Source of the DNA: Halovulum marinum
GTDB taxonomy: Bacteria; Pseudomonadota; Alphaproteobacteria; Rhodobacterales; Rhodobacteraceae
Direction: 5' to 3'
Assembly (NCBI RefSeq): GCF_009697225.1
Contig: NZ_WIND01000025.1
Span: forward strand, 1 to 39,885
DNA length: 39,885 nt
In this document: piece after piece, positions 21,801 through 31,496 of the stretch
How positions within the stretch are numbered: the first letter of the stretch is position 1
Layout: every line of letters begins with the position of its first letter
Position numbers and translations under genes: made by a program
The notes under the pieces: generated by a model
The model's input: only the letters and a program-made list of their open reading frames with translations
Database searches by the model: none
What the model was told of the DNA's origin: nothing

Positions 21801-24800
21801 TGATCCGCTGCCAAAACACCGTGACGTCCCTGGACAAGATGAAACGCTACCGCGGGCATGTGCTGAACTGGTACGACACCCGCACGCTGGACCCGCTGGA
21901 GCCGCAATACGTCTCGACGGTGGACAGCGGCAATCTGGCAGTCGCGCTGATCGCCCTCAAGCACGGGTGCTTGGAAATCGCCGACGGCCCTGCGGTTCCT
22001 GTCGCCTGCCTGGACGGTCTGGAGGTGGTGCTCGACCTGTCGATGAATGCGGCCCGCGGCCTTTCGGCGCTGGATGCCGATGCTTTGACGAAGATCGAAG
22101 GCGATATCCGCAAGTGCATCCGGCAGGCCCGGACTTCGCCCGCGTTCTGGCGCGATCCGATTGGCGAATTGTCCGGTCGGCACTGGACAGAGTTCGAACG
22201 GATCGTCGGCCGGGCAATCGCGCAGTCTGATGACATTCCGCCCGAAACGCTGACCGAAATTCAGGTTTGGCTGGGCCGGTTCCGCCATAACCTGATCGCC
22301 CTGCTCAGGGACAGCGACCGTTATCTGCCGTGGCTGGCGCTGCTCGACCGTGCACCGGCAGCCGAGGCCGCGCTCGTCCGTGATGTCGCAAGGCAGTTGT
22401 CACCGCTAACCGAGACCGCCGCGACGCTGAACTACGCCGCGCAGATCGGCGACGAGATCGACCGAAGGCTGGCTGGCGAGGCGCACGATCCGGCAATCGC
22501 GGACTGGCTGGCCGAGCTTCGACAATCCATCGCCGAGGGTGCGCAGCAACAGGACGCACTCTGCCGCGCGCTTGTCGAACTGGCCGGGCGCGCCAACGGT
22601 TTTGCCTACGGCATGGAATTCGGTTTCCTCTACAACCCAGAGGTCCGGCTGTTCTCGATCGGCTACAACCTTGGGGCCGGTCAGATGGATGCCAACCATT
22701 ACGACCTTCTGGCCACCGAGGCGCGGCTGGCCAGTATCTTTGCCATCGCAAAGCAGGATGTTCCGGTCGAGCATTGGTTCTCCTTCAGCCGCCCGATCAC
22801 CCGCCTGAACGGCAAACCGTCGATCCTGTCGTGGAACGGGTCGATGTTCGAATACCTGATGCCGCCGATATTCCTGCCAAGCCGCCGCGATACCCTGCTG
22901 GGCGAGAGCGAACTGACGGCTGTGCAATACCAGCAGCGTTATGCGGCCGAGCGGGGCGTGCCCTGGGGCATATCGGAGTCGGCCTTCTCCGCGACAGATT
23001 CCGAGGGCAATTATCAATACCGCGCCTTCGGGGTGCCGGGCCTTGGCATCCGGCGCGGGCTGACCCGCGATCTGGTGGTGGCTCCCTATGCGACGGCGCT
23101 GGCGCTGTGCGTTCAGCCTGGATCAGCCGTGGAAAATCTTCGCCGGCTGGAGCAATTGGGCGCGGTCACCTGCTACGGGTTCATCGAGGCGCTGGATTTC
23201 ACCCCCTCGCGCATCTCGGGCGCGCGCGCCCATGTTCCGGTGCAGACCCATATGGCGCACCATCAGGGGATGACCATTGCCGCCATCGTCAACGCGCTTT
23301 CGGGCGATGTCCTGGTCCGGCGCGTCGCCCGCGAGAAGTCGCTGAAGGCGATCGACCTGTTGCTGGACGAACAGGTTCCCTGGGACGGTCCGATCGACAC
23401 TGGCCGCGCCGACGAGGCCTGGGAGCGTCATGTCGACACCCATGCGCCGACAGTCCCGCCGCCCTGGGTGCCCTCGCCGGACGCGTCGTCGCCGCAGATG
23501 CACCTTCTGGGCAACGGCCGGTTATCTGTCCTGGTTTCGGCGACCGGCGGCGGCGGGCTATCATGGCAGGGCCACGAGCTTACCCGTTGGCGATCCGACC
23601 CGACGCAGAATGATTATGGATCGGCAGTGTATTTCCGCGATACGGACAGCGGCGCGCTGTGGTCCGCCGGGCGCTTCCCGACCGGAATACCGGGCCAGGA
23701 CGCCCGGATGCTGTTTCATCAGCACATGATCGAGACGTTCCGGCGCGATCACGACATCACCGCCCGGATGGAACTGACGGTGGCCCCGTTCGCCGATGCC
23801 GAGGTCCGCCGCTTCACGCTGATCAACGACAGCAACCGGCCCCGCAACATCGAAGTGACAAGTTATGCCGAGATCGTGCTGGCGCCGCCGCTTGACGATG
23901 AACGGCATCCGGCGTTCAGCAAGCTCTTTGTCCACAGCAGTTTTCTGAACGATCACAAGGCATTGCTTTTTCAGCGGCGCCCGCGACGACCGGAAGCCGT
24001 GGCGCCGGTGCTTCTGCAAAAGTTCCTCACTGAAGAAGGAGTGAATGTCGCCGGCTTCGAGACCGACCGTGGCCGGTTCATCGGGCGCAACGGCAATCTG
24101 AAGTCACCGGATGCGCTTGGCCGGGGTCTCGGCGGCACCGAAGGCTGGACGCTGGATCCGGTTGCATCGCTGCAGCTCCGGTTGCGCCTGAAGCCGATGC
24201 AGAAGGTCCAGGTCGCGCTGGTGACAATTGCCGGCACCTCGCGCGGCGAAGTGCTCGAGACGGCCAGCCAGTTCACACCGGGCACGCTCGACCGGGTGTT
24301 TCGCGAGGCAGCGCTTGAAACCGCACGCGAGGTGCAGAATGCGGGCGTGGACCCCGGGCGTCTGCCGGCGCTCCAGGTGCTCTCGTCTGTGCTGCTGCAG
24401 CCCAATCCGGTGCTACGGTTTGTTCGTGAGGGCATTCCCGATGACTGGAATGGGCAGCTCGACCTGTGGCGGTTCGGCATATCCGGCGATCATCCATTGT
24501 TGCTGTTCCTGACCGACGACGAACGGCCGCCGGGAAACCTGGACGTTCTGGTCCGGGCTAGGACCCTGTGGCACCGACGCGGACTGATGATGGACCTTGT
24601 GGTGTTGCGCCAGGGGGCGTCCAGTTACGACGGGCCGTTGCGCGAGCGTATTCTTTCGGTGCTGCGCGACACCCATTCCGAGGGACTGCTCGGCCGTGAT
24701 GGCGGCATTCACCTTCTCTCCTCGGATCAGATGAGCGTTGCCGCCCGCCGCGGGCTGGAGACTGCGGCCCATGTCGTTCTGGGCGACGATCCCCTCATGC

Positions 24801-27310
24801 TGACCGAGCGGCTGGACCGCGTGCTGGAGACGAGGCGTCCGCCGCCCCGGTTCGAACCGGCGTTCCCCGTCACTTTCGAACAGGCGCAAGACCTGCCGCG
24901 CCCCGGCGGGCTGGCTTTCGACAATGGCTATGGCGGGTTCGACGCGGAGACCGGCGAATATGTCATCCACCTGACCCCCGGTATGCGCACCCCTGCGCCC
25001 TGGTGCAATGTGCTTGCCAATGACGGCTTCGGGACAATCGTCAGCGAGGCCGGGCTGGGCTTCAGCTGGGCGGTCAACAGCGGCGAACACCGGCTGACGC
25101 CCTGGTCCAACGATCCGGTCGCCGATGAAGCGAACGAGGTGCTTTATCTGCGCGACGAGGCCTCGGCCGAAGTCTGGACCCCGACGCCCGCGCCCCTGGG
25201 CCACGATACCACCTGCCAGGTCCGGCACGGGTTCGGCTATACGCGATGGACCCGGAACAGCCAGGAACTGGAGCAGGAGTGCACGGTCCTGGTTCCGCCG
25301 GACGCGCCAGTGAAGCTGGTGCGCCTCCGGCTTGGAAACGTCTCGGATCAGGCCCGGCGCATCACCGCGACCTACTATGCCGAATGGTTGCTGGGTGCGT
25401 TGGCGAGCGTCGCAAAGCCGCACGTCGTCTGCAGCTACGATCCGCAAGCCAGGGCGATCCTCGCGCGCAACCCGTGGAACCCCGAATTCGCCGGACGGGT
25501 GGCATTCCTGACCGCGTCTTCGGAGCCGCACAGCGTCAGCGGGTCGCGTCGGGATTTTCTGGGGCCGGAGGGCGATCTATCCGCGCCCGACGCGCTGGCA
25601 CGCTGGGACCTGGGTGGCCGGTTTGTGCCCGGAGGCGACGCCTGTGCGGCCTATCAGGTGCATCTGGAAATCGCTCCGCAGGGCACATCAGAGGTCGTCT
25701 TCGTGCTGGGAGAGGCCGAAGATACGGCAGCCGCCACCGATCTGATCCGGGCCTGGCGGAAGGCCGGGGCCTTCGACGCCGCACTCAGCGATGTGCAGGC
25801 GGCGTGGCGGACGCGGTCGGCGGCGGTCAGGGTCCGCACACCCGATCCGGCGCTGGATCTGATGGTCAACCACTGGCTGCCCTACCAGAACCTGTCGTGC
25901 CGGGTGCTGGCTCGTGCCGGATTCTACCAGGCGGGCGGCGCCTTTGGTTTCCGCGATCAACTCCAGGACATGCTGGCGCTGCTGCACAGCGATCCGGCGC
26001 GGGTTCGGGCGCATATTCTTAACGCCGCCCGCCACCAGTTCGAGGCCGGCGACGTCCTGCATTGGTGGCACCCGCCCGAAGGCCGCGGCGTGAAAACGCG
26101 ATGCTCGGACGATTACTTGTGGCTGGTTTATGTCACTGCCCGATACGCCCGCGCCACCGGCGACCGGACGATCCTGGCCGACGAGGTTCCGTTCCTCGCC
26201 GCGCCCGATCTGCGCGACGACGAAGACGACCGCTATGCCCGGTACGATATCGGCGAAACCGCGCCGCTGATCGAACATTGCGCGCGGGCGCTGGACCGGA
26301 TGATGGCGACCGGGCCGCACGGCCTGCCGCTGATCGGCACCGGCGACTGGAATGACGGCATGGACCGCGTCGGTGCGGGCGGCAAGGGAGAAAGCGTCTG
26401 GCTGGCCTGGTTCCAGATCGCGACGGTGCGGCTGTTCGCGCCGCTTGTCGCGGGCGCTCAACTCGCCGACCGCGCCGAGCGCTGGCAGGCGCATGCCGAG
26501 GCGCTCGCCGAGGCGGTGGACAAACATGGCTGGGACGGCGCGTGGTATCTCCGCGCATTCGATGACGCGGGGCTGCCGTGGGGATCGCACACCAACGACG
26601 AATGCCGGATCGACCTGATCGCCCAGGCCTGGAGTATTCTTTCGGGTGTGCCGACCGGTGACCGTGCGGTCAAATCCCTGGAGGCCGCCCATACGCATCT
26701 TCTCGATGCCGACGACAGGCTGATCCGGCTGCTTGATCCGCCGTTTCACGCGACCGAGCGCGACCCGGGCTACATCCGCGCCTATCCTCCGGGGATTCGC
26801 GAAAACGGCGGCCAGTATACCCATGCCGCCGCCTGGCTGGGCCACGCTTTCGCGGCGGTCGGCGACGGCGGCCGGGCGTGGGAGGTGTTCGATATCATCA
26901 ACCCGATCCGGCGCAGCACCACCGCAGAGGAAGCCGACCTCTACAAACGCGAGCCCTATGTCCTGGCCGGAGACGTCTCGGCCACGGGCCAGCATCACCG
27001 TCAGGGCGGCTGGTCGTGGTACACCGGCGCCGCGGGCTGGACCTGGCAGCTTGCGGTCACCGGCATCCTGGGCGTCGATCTGCGAGGCGCTGCCGTAGGG
27101 CTGAACCCCTGCCTCCCGAAGGCATGGGGTGGCGCCGAGGTCCATCTGGAAAGCCCGCACGGTGCGCTCTCGATCACGATCCGCGATCCCGGACATCGCG
27201 GCAGCGGCGCGGTTTCGATCACTGTCAATGGGGAGAAATCCGCGGATGGAACGGTTCGGTTCCCAGGTGCCGGGAAGACGTTGCAGGTCGTGGTGGACCT
27301 GGGCGAATAG
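18866..27310 (+). CDS. ndvB: Cyclic beta-1,2-glucan synthase (NdvB/Cgs-like)
   Basis: A 2814-residue giant inner-membrane enzyme that polymerises UDP-glucose, cyclises the chain and releases periplasmic cyclic beta-1,2-glucan used in osmoadaptation. A membrane pair lies at about residues 315-375. A GT84 glycosyltransferase domain follows, with LDADTELPPG near residue 535, then LSHDLFEGIHSRAAL and RSHRWQRGDWQ. More membrane helices lie at about 730-890. A glycoamylase-like/DUF3131 part runs from about 910 (WHFFETFAGPDDNWLPP) to beyond NHYDLLATEARL near 1276. Carbohydrate-binding and GH94-type phosphorylase modules fill the C-terminal half, including GTGDWNDGMDR near 2492. Length matches Brucella and Rhizobium enzymes, and the frame is intact. 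The ATG overlaps the usp stop, so synthesis appears coupled to a stress protein. Confidence 0.95.
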   Translation: MTCTSETAPESESKITARRSAASHRISGDPPDQLPIFRSMSSLSDWLERLLDYCSDPAPGHRRAADWLLDNDYQVARAIRRLKEDLPPRFYMRLRAVNDEFDGRVPRAFAVAATVLDETQPAISFRKLVDFVNEYQAVVSLDHGELWALPSMLRLACLEKLGHAFAQLDPDLAPPFDLSPFSAAGNPAEAGDPTARIASAIGNLAAVHAIKWPDLVDRTSPIDAILNHDPAEVYATMTFDTRERYRKAVERLAFRSDRSEPDVARATLDMAQGAAGTVCRDHVGYWLIDNGLAALEASLGYRSTGSEVIRRQLARRSGGLYAAGIGLGVVVALLLPVIYLYANDAMLAQWIAGVALALLPATILSVSLAHWLITLSVRPQTLPELDFASSIPEDFATAVVVPVIVAQPQEVRPILEKLEMRRLSNPDPALRFVLLSDLGDAASEYLPSDRQVETELVDGIRRLNTRYPDADGGPFFLLHRTRKYNPRENCWMAWERKRGKLEEFNRLVTGGESSSFALTEGPVARLRQVRFAITLDADTELPPGAAARLVGCLAHPLNRAQFDPESGRPVAGFSILQPRVEMQPGPASATLFSHIYAGDSAIDIYSRAVSDVYQDLFGTGIFVGKGIYDIAAVQRSLAGRVPENSILSHDLFEGIHSRAALASNIVVYEGFPGTYLEFAMRSHRWQRGDWQLVPWLGRTVPSADGTRLPNPLSALDRWKIVDNLRRSLIAPALLLFLIGGWTVLPGSPALWTLLALAAPGSYLIGEVVNVATGGIRRGRLSAAVHRFSSSGGRWLFSIVFLVSDTLIALDAVFRTLWRLMVSKRGLMGWKSAAHTSTDLPGNKIRPAAWSLMWPSSALAFVLGTHLGIYDMSALLAATPVLTLWLAAPEIAIWTARRRRFRRDTLDEAQRDFLVGIARRTWHFFETFAGPDDNWLPPDNFQDFPADKIAHRTSPTNVGMYLTAALAARDLGFIANSEFLIRCQNTVTSLDKMKRYRGHVLNWYDTRTLDPLEPQYVSTVDSGNLAVALIALKHGCLEIADGPAVPVACLDGLEVVLDLSMNAARGLSALDADALTKIEGDIRKCIRQARTSPAFWRDPIGELSGRHWTEFERIVGRAIAQSDDIPPETLTEIQVWLGRFRHNLIALLRDSDRYLPWLALLDRAPAAEAALVRDVARQLSPLTETAATLNYAAQIGDEIDRRLAGEAHDPAIADWLAELRQSIAEGAQQQDALCRALVELAGRANGFAYGMEFGFLYNPEVRLFSIGYNLGAGQMDANHYDLLATEARLASIFAIAKQDVPVEHWFSFSRPITRLNGKPSILSWNGSMFEYLMPPIFLPSRRDTLLGESELTAVQYQQRYAAERGVPWGISESAFSATDSEGNYQYRAFGVPGLGIRRGLTRDLVVAPYATALALCVQPGSAVENLRRLEQLGAVTCYGFIEALDFTPSRISGARAHVPVQTHMAHHQGMTIAAIVNALSGDVLVRRVAREKSLKAIDLLLDEQVPWDGPIDTGRADEAWERHVDTHAPTVPPPWVPSPDASSPQMHLLGNGRLSVLVSATGGGGLSWQGHELTRWRSDPTQNDYGSAVYFRDTDSGALWSAGRFPTGIPGQDARMLFHQHMIETFRRDHDITARMELTVAPFADAEVRRFTLINDSNRPRNIEVTSYAEIVLAPPLDDERHPAFSKLFVHSSFLNDHKALLFQRRPRRPEAVAPVLLQKFLTEEGVNVAGFETDRGRFIGRNGNLKSPDALGRGLGGTEGWTLDPVASLQLRLRLKPMQKVQVALVTIAGTSRGEVLETASQFTPGTLDRVFREAALETAREVQNAGVDPGRLPALQVLSSVLLQPNPVLRFVREGIPDDWNGQLDLWRFGISGDHPLLLFLTDDERPPGNLDVLVRARTLWHRRGLMMDLVVLRQGASSYDGPLRERILSVLRDTHSEGLLGRDGGIHLLSSDQMSVAARRGLETAAHVVLGDDPLMLTERLDRVLETRRPPPRFEPAFPVTFEQAQDLPRPGGLAFDNGYGGFDAETGEYVIHLTPGMRTPAPWCNVLANDGFGTIVSEAGLGFSWAVNSGEHRLTPWSNDPVADEANEVLYLRDEASAEVWTPTPAPLGHDTTCQVRHGFGYTRWTRNSQELEQECTVLVPPDAPVKLVRLRLGNVSDQARRITATYYAEWLLGALASVAKPHVVCSYDPQARAILARNPWNPEFAGRVAFLTASSEPHSVSGSRRDFLGPEGDLSAPDALARWDLGGRFVPGGDACAAYQVHLEIAPQGTSEVVFVLGEAEDTAAATDLIRAWRKAGAFDAALSDVQAAWRTRSAAVRVRTPDPALDLMVNHWLPYQNLSCRVLARAGFYQAGGAFGFRDQLQDMLALLHSDPARVRAHILNAARHQFEAGDVLHWWHPPEGRGVKTRCSDDYLWLVYVTARYARATGDRTILADEVPFLAAPDLRDDEDDRYARYDIGETAPLIEHCARALDRMMATGPHGLPLIGTGDWNDGMDRVGAGGKGESVWLAWFQIATVRLFAPLVAGAQLADRAERWQAHAEALAEAVDKHGWDGAWYLRAFDDAGLPWGSHTNDECRIDLIAQAWSILSGVPTGDRAVKSLEAAHTHLLDADDRLIRLLDPPFHATERDPGYIRAYPPGIRENGGQYTHAAAWLGHAFAAVGDGGRAWEVFDIINPIRRSTTAEEADLYKREPYVLAGDVSATGQHHRQGGWSWYTGAAGWTWQLAVTGILGVDLRGAAVGLNPCLPKAWGGAEVHLESPHGALSITIRDPGHRGSGAVSITVNGEKSADGTVRFPGAGKTLQVVVDLGE

Positions 27311-27440
27311 CCGCGGCTCGGAATGTGCCCGGATCACCGCTGCGGGACAGTCCGGCGGATCGAAGACGCGGGGTCATGCGCTGCCCGCAACTGTCGCGGC
27401 GAGTCCATGCCGAAACAGGTCTTGAGTACCGCAGCGGGGC

Positions 27441-27454
27441 TTGATGCATATCAA
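27441..27454 (+). promoter_or_regulatory. FNR/FnrL binding site
   Basis: TTGATGCATATCAA is a perfect match to the FNR consensus TTGAT-N4-ATCAA. It lies 53 nt before the GTG of the first gene of the 2-oxoacid oxidoreductase/hydrogenase operon. If the site is centred at -41.5 (class II activation), transcription would start near 27489, just before the ribosome-binding site AGGAGGG at 27494-27500. An anaerobic operon is the expected FNR target. Confidence 0.85.
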
Positions 27455-27506
27455 TGAAAACTGCGGAGAAATTTTTAAGGATGATTTGCAGACAGGAGGG
27501 CAGCCG

Positions 27507-28082
27507 GTGTTCTAGATTCGTTTGCACGGACGCGGAGGGCAGGGTGTCGTGACTGCGGCGGAATTGCTGTCGGTGGCTGCCTTTCATGAGGGCCGACACG
27601 CGCAGGCGTTTCCAAGTTTCGGCTCGGAACGCATGGGGGCGCCGGTTGCGTCCTACTGCCGAATTGCCGACGCCGAAATCAGGCTTCGCGAACCGATTGT
27701 AGAGCCCGATGCCCTGATTATTCAGGACTCTACACTGCTGCATTCAGTCGACGTTTTTGCCGGTCTTGGACCAGATGGCTTCCTGCTGATCAATTCGACC
27801 CGCAGCTTCACCGAACTCGGGGTCGCCGAATTCACCGATCGGTTTCCGCCGGGCCACGCGCGCAGCATTGATGCGACCGACATCGCGCGGCGCCATATCG
27901 GACGCCCGGTGCCGAACGCGGCATTGCTCGGCGGCTTTGCCGCCCTGACCCGGAGGCTGGAAATTGGATCCGTGCTGGCGGCGATCCGCGAACGATTTGC
28001 GGGCCCGGTCGGCGCGGCCAATGCGGCCGCGGCACAGGAAGCCCACGATACCGTTCTGCGCGCGGAAGGGTGCTTATCATGA
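27507..28082 (+). pseudogene. porG: 2-oxoacid:acceptor oxidoreductase gamma subunit, amber codon at position 3
   Basis: The body (FHGRGGQGVV-like HGRGGQGVVTAAELL, later MGAPVASYCR) is a pyruvate/2-oxoacid:ferredoxin oxidoreductase gamma subunit of normal length (about 190 residues). The only well-placed start is GTG 27507, 6 nt after AGGAGGG. Reading from there gives Met-Phe-stop-Ile-Arg-Leu-His-Gly-Arg-Gly. The family usually has a residue such as Gln at this point, so a single CAG-to-TAG change would explain the stop at 27513-27515. Translation could restart at TTG 27522, but that is 21 nt from the ribosome-binding site. The gene is therefore probably silent or poorly translated; a sequencing error is the alternative. 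Its stop overlaps the next ATG. Confidence 0.75.
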
Positions 28083-28754
28083 TGAAGCAGATAGAGGGCT
28101 CACAAGGCATCGCCGAAGCGGGGCTGCGGATGCTCGGCAAGACGGATGTGCGCGTGGTGGCCCAGGGCGGCGACGGCGGCACCACGGATATCGGGTTCGG
28201 GTGTCTTTCGGGCATGTTCGAGCGCAACGACGACGTGCTTTACATCTGCTACGACAACGCCGCCGGCCGCGCGGACGGCCACGACGCCGGCGCTGGGCGC
28301 GGCCCCCGGCAACGTGTTCGGCACCGGCAAGAACCTGCCGCGCATCGCGATGGCCCACGATATCCCCTATGTCGCGACCGCCAGCGTGTCGGACCTGCAC
28401 GATCTCGAGGCCAAGGTGACGCGCGCCATGGGCATCGGCGGCGCGCGCTATATCCATATCTTCGTGCCCTGCCCGCTGGGCTGGGGCTCGGCCTCGGAAA
28501 ACACCATCCGGATCGCCCGGCTGGCGGTGGAATGCGGGCTGTTTCCGCTGTTCGAGGCCGAACACGGCGAGGTGGTTTCGGTCGGCAAGATCTGCCGCCG
28601 CGTGCCGGTCGACGACTACCTGCGCCTGCAACGGCGCTTTGTGCATCTGTTCAGGAAAGGCGCCGAGGATCGCCCGCGGATCGAGGCGATCCAGCGGATG
28701 GCCGATGCCAATATCGCCAGATACGGGCTGGTCGATGCGGAGGACGGGCAATGA
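28079..28754 (+). pseudogene. Fused porA-porB remnant with deletion and frameshift
   Basis: The first 14 residues (MMKQIEGSQGIAEA) are the N-terminus of a PorA alpha subunit. They run straight into GLRMLGKTDVRVVAQGGDGG, which is internal PorB beta-subunit sequence. About 380 PorA residues and the N-terminal part of PorB, with its FeS ligands, are thus missing in frame near 28121. A second lesion lies at 28257: after LYICYDN the frame shifts and resumes with TPPAARTATTPALG. Normal PorB has about 13 residues there (EAYMNTG then QRSSA), so about 41 nt were lost, removing part of the thiamine-diphosphate loop. The rest of PorB to 28754 is readable in the new frame. The product cannot be functional. 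Confidence 0.85.
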
Positions 28755-30391
28755 CCGACAAGGCGCGCCCCTATGCGATCTCGCTCGACCCCGGATCGAG
28801 CCTGCAAAACCACACCGGATCGTGGCGTTCGTCGCGGCCGGTCTATGTCGACCGGTTGCCGCCCTGCAACAACGCCTGCCCGGCGGGCGAGAATATCCAG
28901 AACTGGCTCTATCATGCCGAAGGCGGCGACTATGCCGCCGCATGGCAAAGCCTGATGCGCGACAATCCGATGCCGGCGGTGATGGGGCGGGTCTGCTATC
29001 ACGCTTGCGAAACCGCCTGCAACCGGGCGCAGCTGGACGAGGCCGTCAGCATCCACGCGGTCGAGCGGTTTCTGGGCGACTACGCCATCAGGGAAGGGCT
29101 GACTCCCGAGGTGGACGCCGAGCCAAGCGGCAGACGGGTTCTGGTGATCGGGGCCGGGCCGAGCGGGTTGTCCGCCGCCTATCACCTGACCCGCCTTGGC
29201 CATGCGGTCACGATCCGCGAGGCCGGCCCGATGGCCGGTGGCATGATGCGCTTCGGCATTCCGAAATACCGCCTGCCGCGCGACGTGCTCGATGCCGAGA
29301 TCGACCGGATCATCGGCATGGGCGTCACGCTGGAACTGAACACCAGGGTCGGGGATATCGACGCGGCCTTCGATGCCGATGGCTTTGACGCGGTGTTCGT
29401 CGCAGTCGGCGCCCATCTGGCCAAGCGGACCGAGATTCCGGCCCACGCGGCGGGGCGCATCCTCGATGCGGTGTCGCTGCTGCGCGACGTGGAACTGGGG
29501 GCGGCGCCGCCGCAACTCGGCCGGCGGGTGATCGTCTATGGCGGCGGCAATACCGCGATGGATGTCGCGCGCACCGCCAAGCGGCTGGGCGTGGACGAGG
29601 CGAAGATCGTCTATCGCCGGTCGCGCAAGGAAATGCCGGCGCATGATTTCGAGGCTCGCGAAGCCGAGGAAGAAGGCGTGCTGATCCACTGGCTGCGCAC
29701 CATCAGGCAGATCGACGAGAGCAGCTTCACGGTAGAGAAGATGAGCATCGACGCCGACGGGCGGCCGCAGCCGACCGGCGAATTCGAGACGCTGGAGGCC
29801 GATACCCTGGTGCTGGCCCTGGGTCAGGATGTGGACACGGCGTTTCTGAAGGCGGTGCCGGGCGTGAAGATCGCCCGCGACGGCGTGGTCGAGGTCGACG
29901 GCCAGATGATGACCGGCCGCGCCGGGCTGTTCGCGGGCGGCGACATGGTGCCGTCCGAGCGCACGGTGACGGTCGCCATCGGTCATGGCAAGAAGGCGGC
30001 GCGCAACATCGACGCCTGGCTACGCGGCGGCCACTACGAGAAAGCGCCGAAGGCCGAGATCGCAGGCTTCGATCTGCTCAACACCTGGTACTATGATGAT
30101 GCGCCGAAACGCGTTCAGGAACAGCTTTCCCTGGTGCGGCGGCAGTCGGGTTTCGAGGAGGTCGAGCAGGGCCTGACCGAGGACAACGCGCTGTTCGAGG
30201 CACGCCGCTGCCTGTCTTGCGGCAACTGTTTCGAATGCGACAACTGCTATGGCATCTGCCCCGACAACGCGGTGATCAAGCTGGGGCCGGGGAACCGTTT
30301 CAGCATTGATCTGGAATACTGCAAGGGCTGCGGCATCTGCGCCACCGAATGCCCCTGCGGGGCGATCAAGATGATCCCGGAAATCGCTTAA
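28751..30391 (+). CDS. GltD-like FAD/NAD(P) oxidoreductase with C-terminal 2[4Fe-4S] ferredoxin
   Basis: A 546-residue protein with an N-terminal FeS region (CNNACPAGENIQNW and CYHACETACNRAQL, residues about 37-95). An FAD-binding motif (VIGAGPSGLSAAYHL, near 133) and an NAD(P)-binding motif (YGGGNTAMDVARTAKRLG, near 260) follow. The ferredoxin tail has CLSCGNCFECDNCYGICP and CKGCGICATECPCGAI (about residues 485-540). Such proteins replace the small PorD ferredoxin and can pass electrons between NAD(P)H and ferredoxin or the oxidoreductase. The frame is open throughout with no lesion, unlike all its operon neighbours. The start ATG overlaps the porB stop by 4 nt. It may still be made if the operon is transcribed, but its partners are broken. 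Confidence 0.9.
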   Translation: MTDKARPYAISLDPGSSLQNHTGSWRSSRPVYVDRLPPCNNACPAGENIQNWLYHAEGGDYAAAWQSLMRDNPMPAVMGRVCYHACETACNRAQLDEAVSIHAVERFLGDYAIREGLTPEVDAEPSGRRVLVIGAGPSGLSAAYHLTRLGHAVTIREAGPMAGGMMRFGIPKYRLPRDVLDAEIDRIIGMGVTLELNTRVGDIDAAFDADGFDAVFVAVGAHLAKRTEIPAHAAGRILDAVSLLRDVELGAAPPQLGRRVIVYGGGNTAMDVARTAKRLGVDEAKIVYRRSRKEMPAHDFEAREAEEEGVLIHWLRTIRQIDESSFTVEKMSIDADGRPQPTGEFETLEADTLVLALGQDVDTAFLKAVPGVKIARDGVVEVDGQMMTGRAGLFAGGDMVPSERTVTVAIGHGKKAARNIDAWLRGGHYEKAPKAEIAGFDLLNTWYYDDAPKRVQEQLSLVRRQSGFEEVEQGLTEDNALFEARRCLSCGNCFECDNCYGICPDNAVIKLGPGNRFSIDLEYCKGCGICATECPCGAIKMIPEIA

Positions 30392-31017
<626 letters not shown>

Positions 31018-31021
31018 CCAC

Positions 31022-31492
31022 ATCCGCATAGATGATATCAAGGAGATACTTTCGCAGCACCCGGTCTTCAGGGCGTTTGACGACGAGACCCTGGAACTGC
31101 TCGCGGGATGCGCGCGCAACGAGCACTTTCGCGCCGACGACAGGATCTTCGCCGAAGGCGACCCCGCGGGAAAGGTCTTTCTTCTGCGGCAGGGCGATGT
31201 CGCGGTCGAGATTGCCACCTCGGAAAGGTCGCCAATCATCGTCGAGACGTTGCACGCGGGCGACGTGCTGGGCTGGGCCTGGATGGTGCCGCCATACCGG
31301 CACATGTCGGATGCCCGCGCGGTCTCGGACGTCAGGGCGGTCAGCCTGGGCGCCACCTGCATGCGCGCCAAATGCGACGCAAACCCGGTCCTGGGGTATC
31401 GCATGTTCCAGCATCTGCTGCCGCATATGGCGGCCCGCGTGCAGGTGCTGCGCCTGCAGCTTCTCGACATGTACGGCCCAAAGGAGGGGTAG
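31022..31492 (+). pseudogene. Cyclic nucleotide-binding-like protein lacking a start codon
   Basis: An open frame encodes [20 protein letters not shown], then a cNMP-binding (CAP-like) beta-barrel (IFAEGDPAGKVFLLRQGDVA, GDVLGWAW) ending at TAG 31490-31492. No ATG, GTG or TTG occurs in this frame from at least 30902 until TTG 31250, which lies inside the domain. The codon before the first conserved-looking residues is ATC at 31022, 4 nt after the hydB stop, where an ATG would fit well. A start-codon mutation (ATG to ATC) is the simplest reading. Small cNMP-binding proteins between hydB and hydG are known from proteobacterial group 3b hydrogenase operons; their role is unclear. Confidence 0.65.
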
Positions 31493-31496
31493 CGCA

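Noticed and set aside
25688-27337. 549-codon open frame on the minus strand
   Set aside because: Antisense to the conserved C-terminal part of ndvB; no ribosome-binding site or domain.
28070-28750. Continuous frame joining the porA/porB fusion to the GltD-like gene as one 773-residue protein
   Set aside because: The sequence between 28257 and 28751 is plainly PorB in another frame. The continuous frame there is Arg/Pro-rich shadow sequence, and the GltD-like gene has its own ATG.
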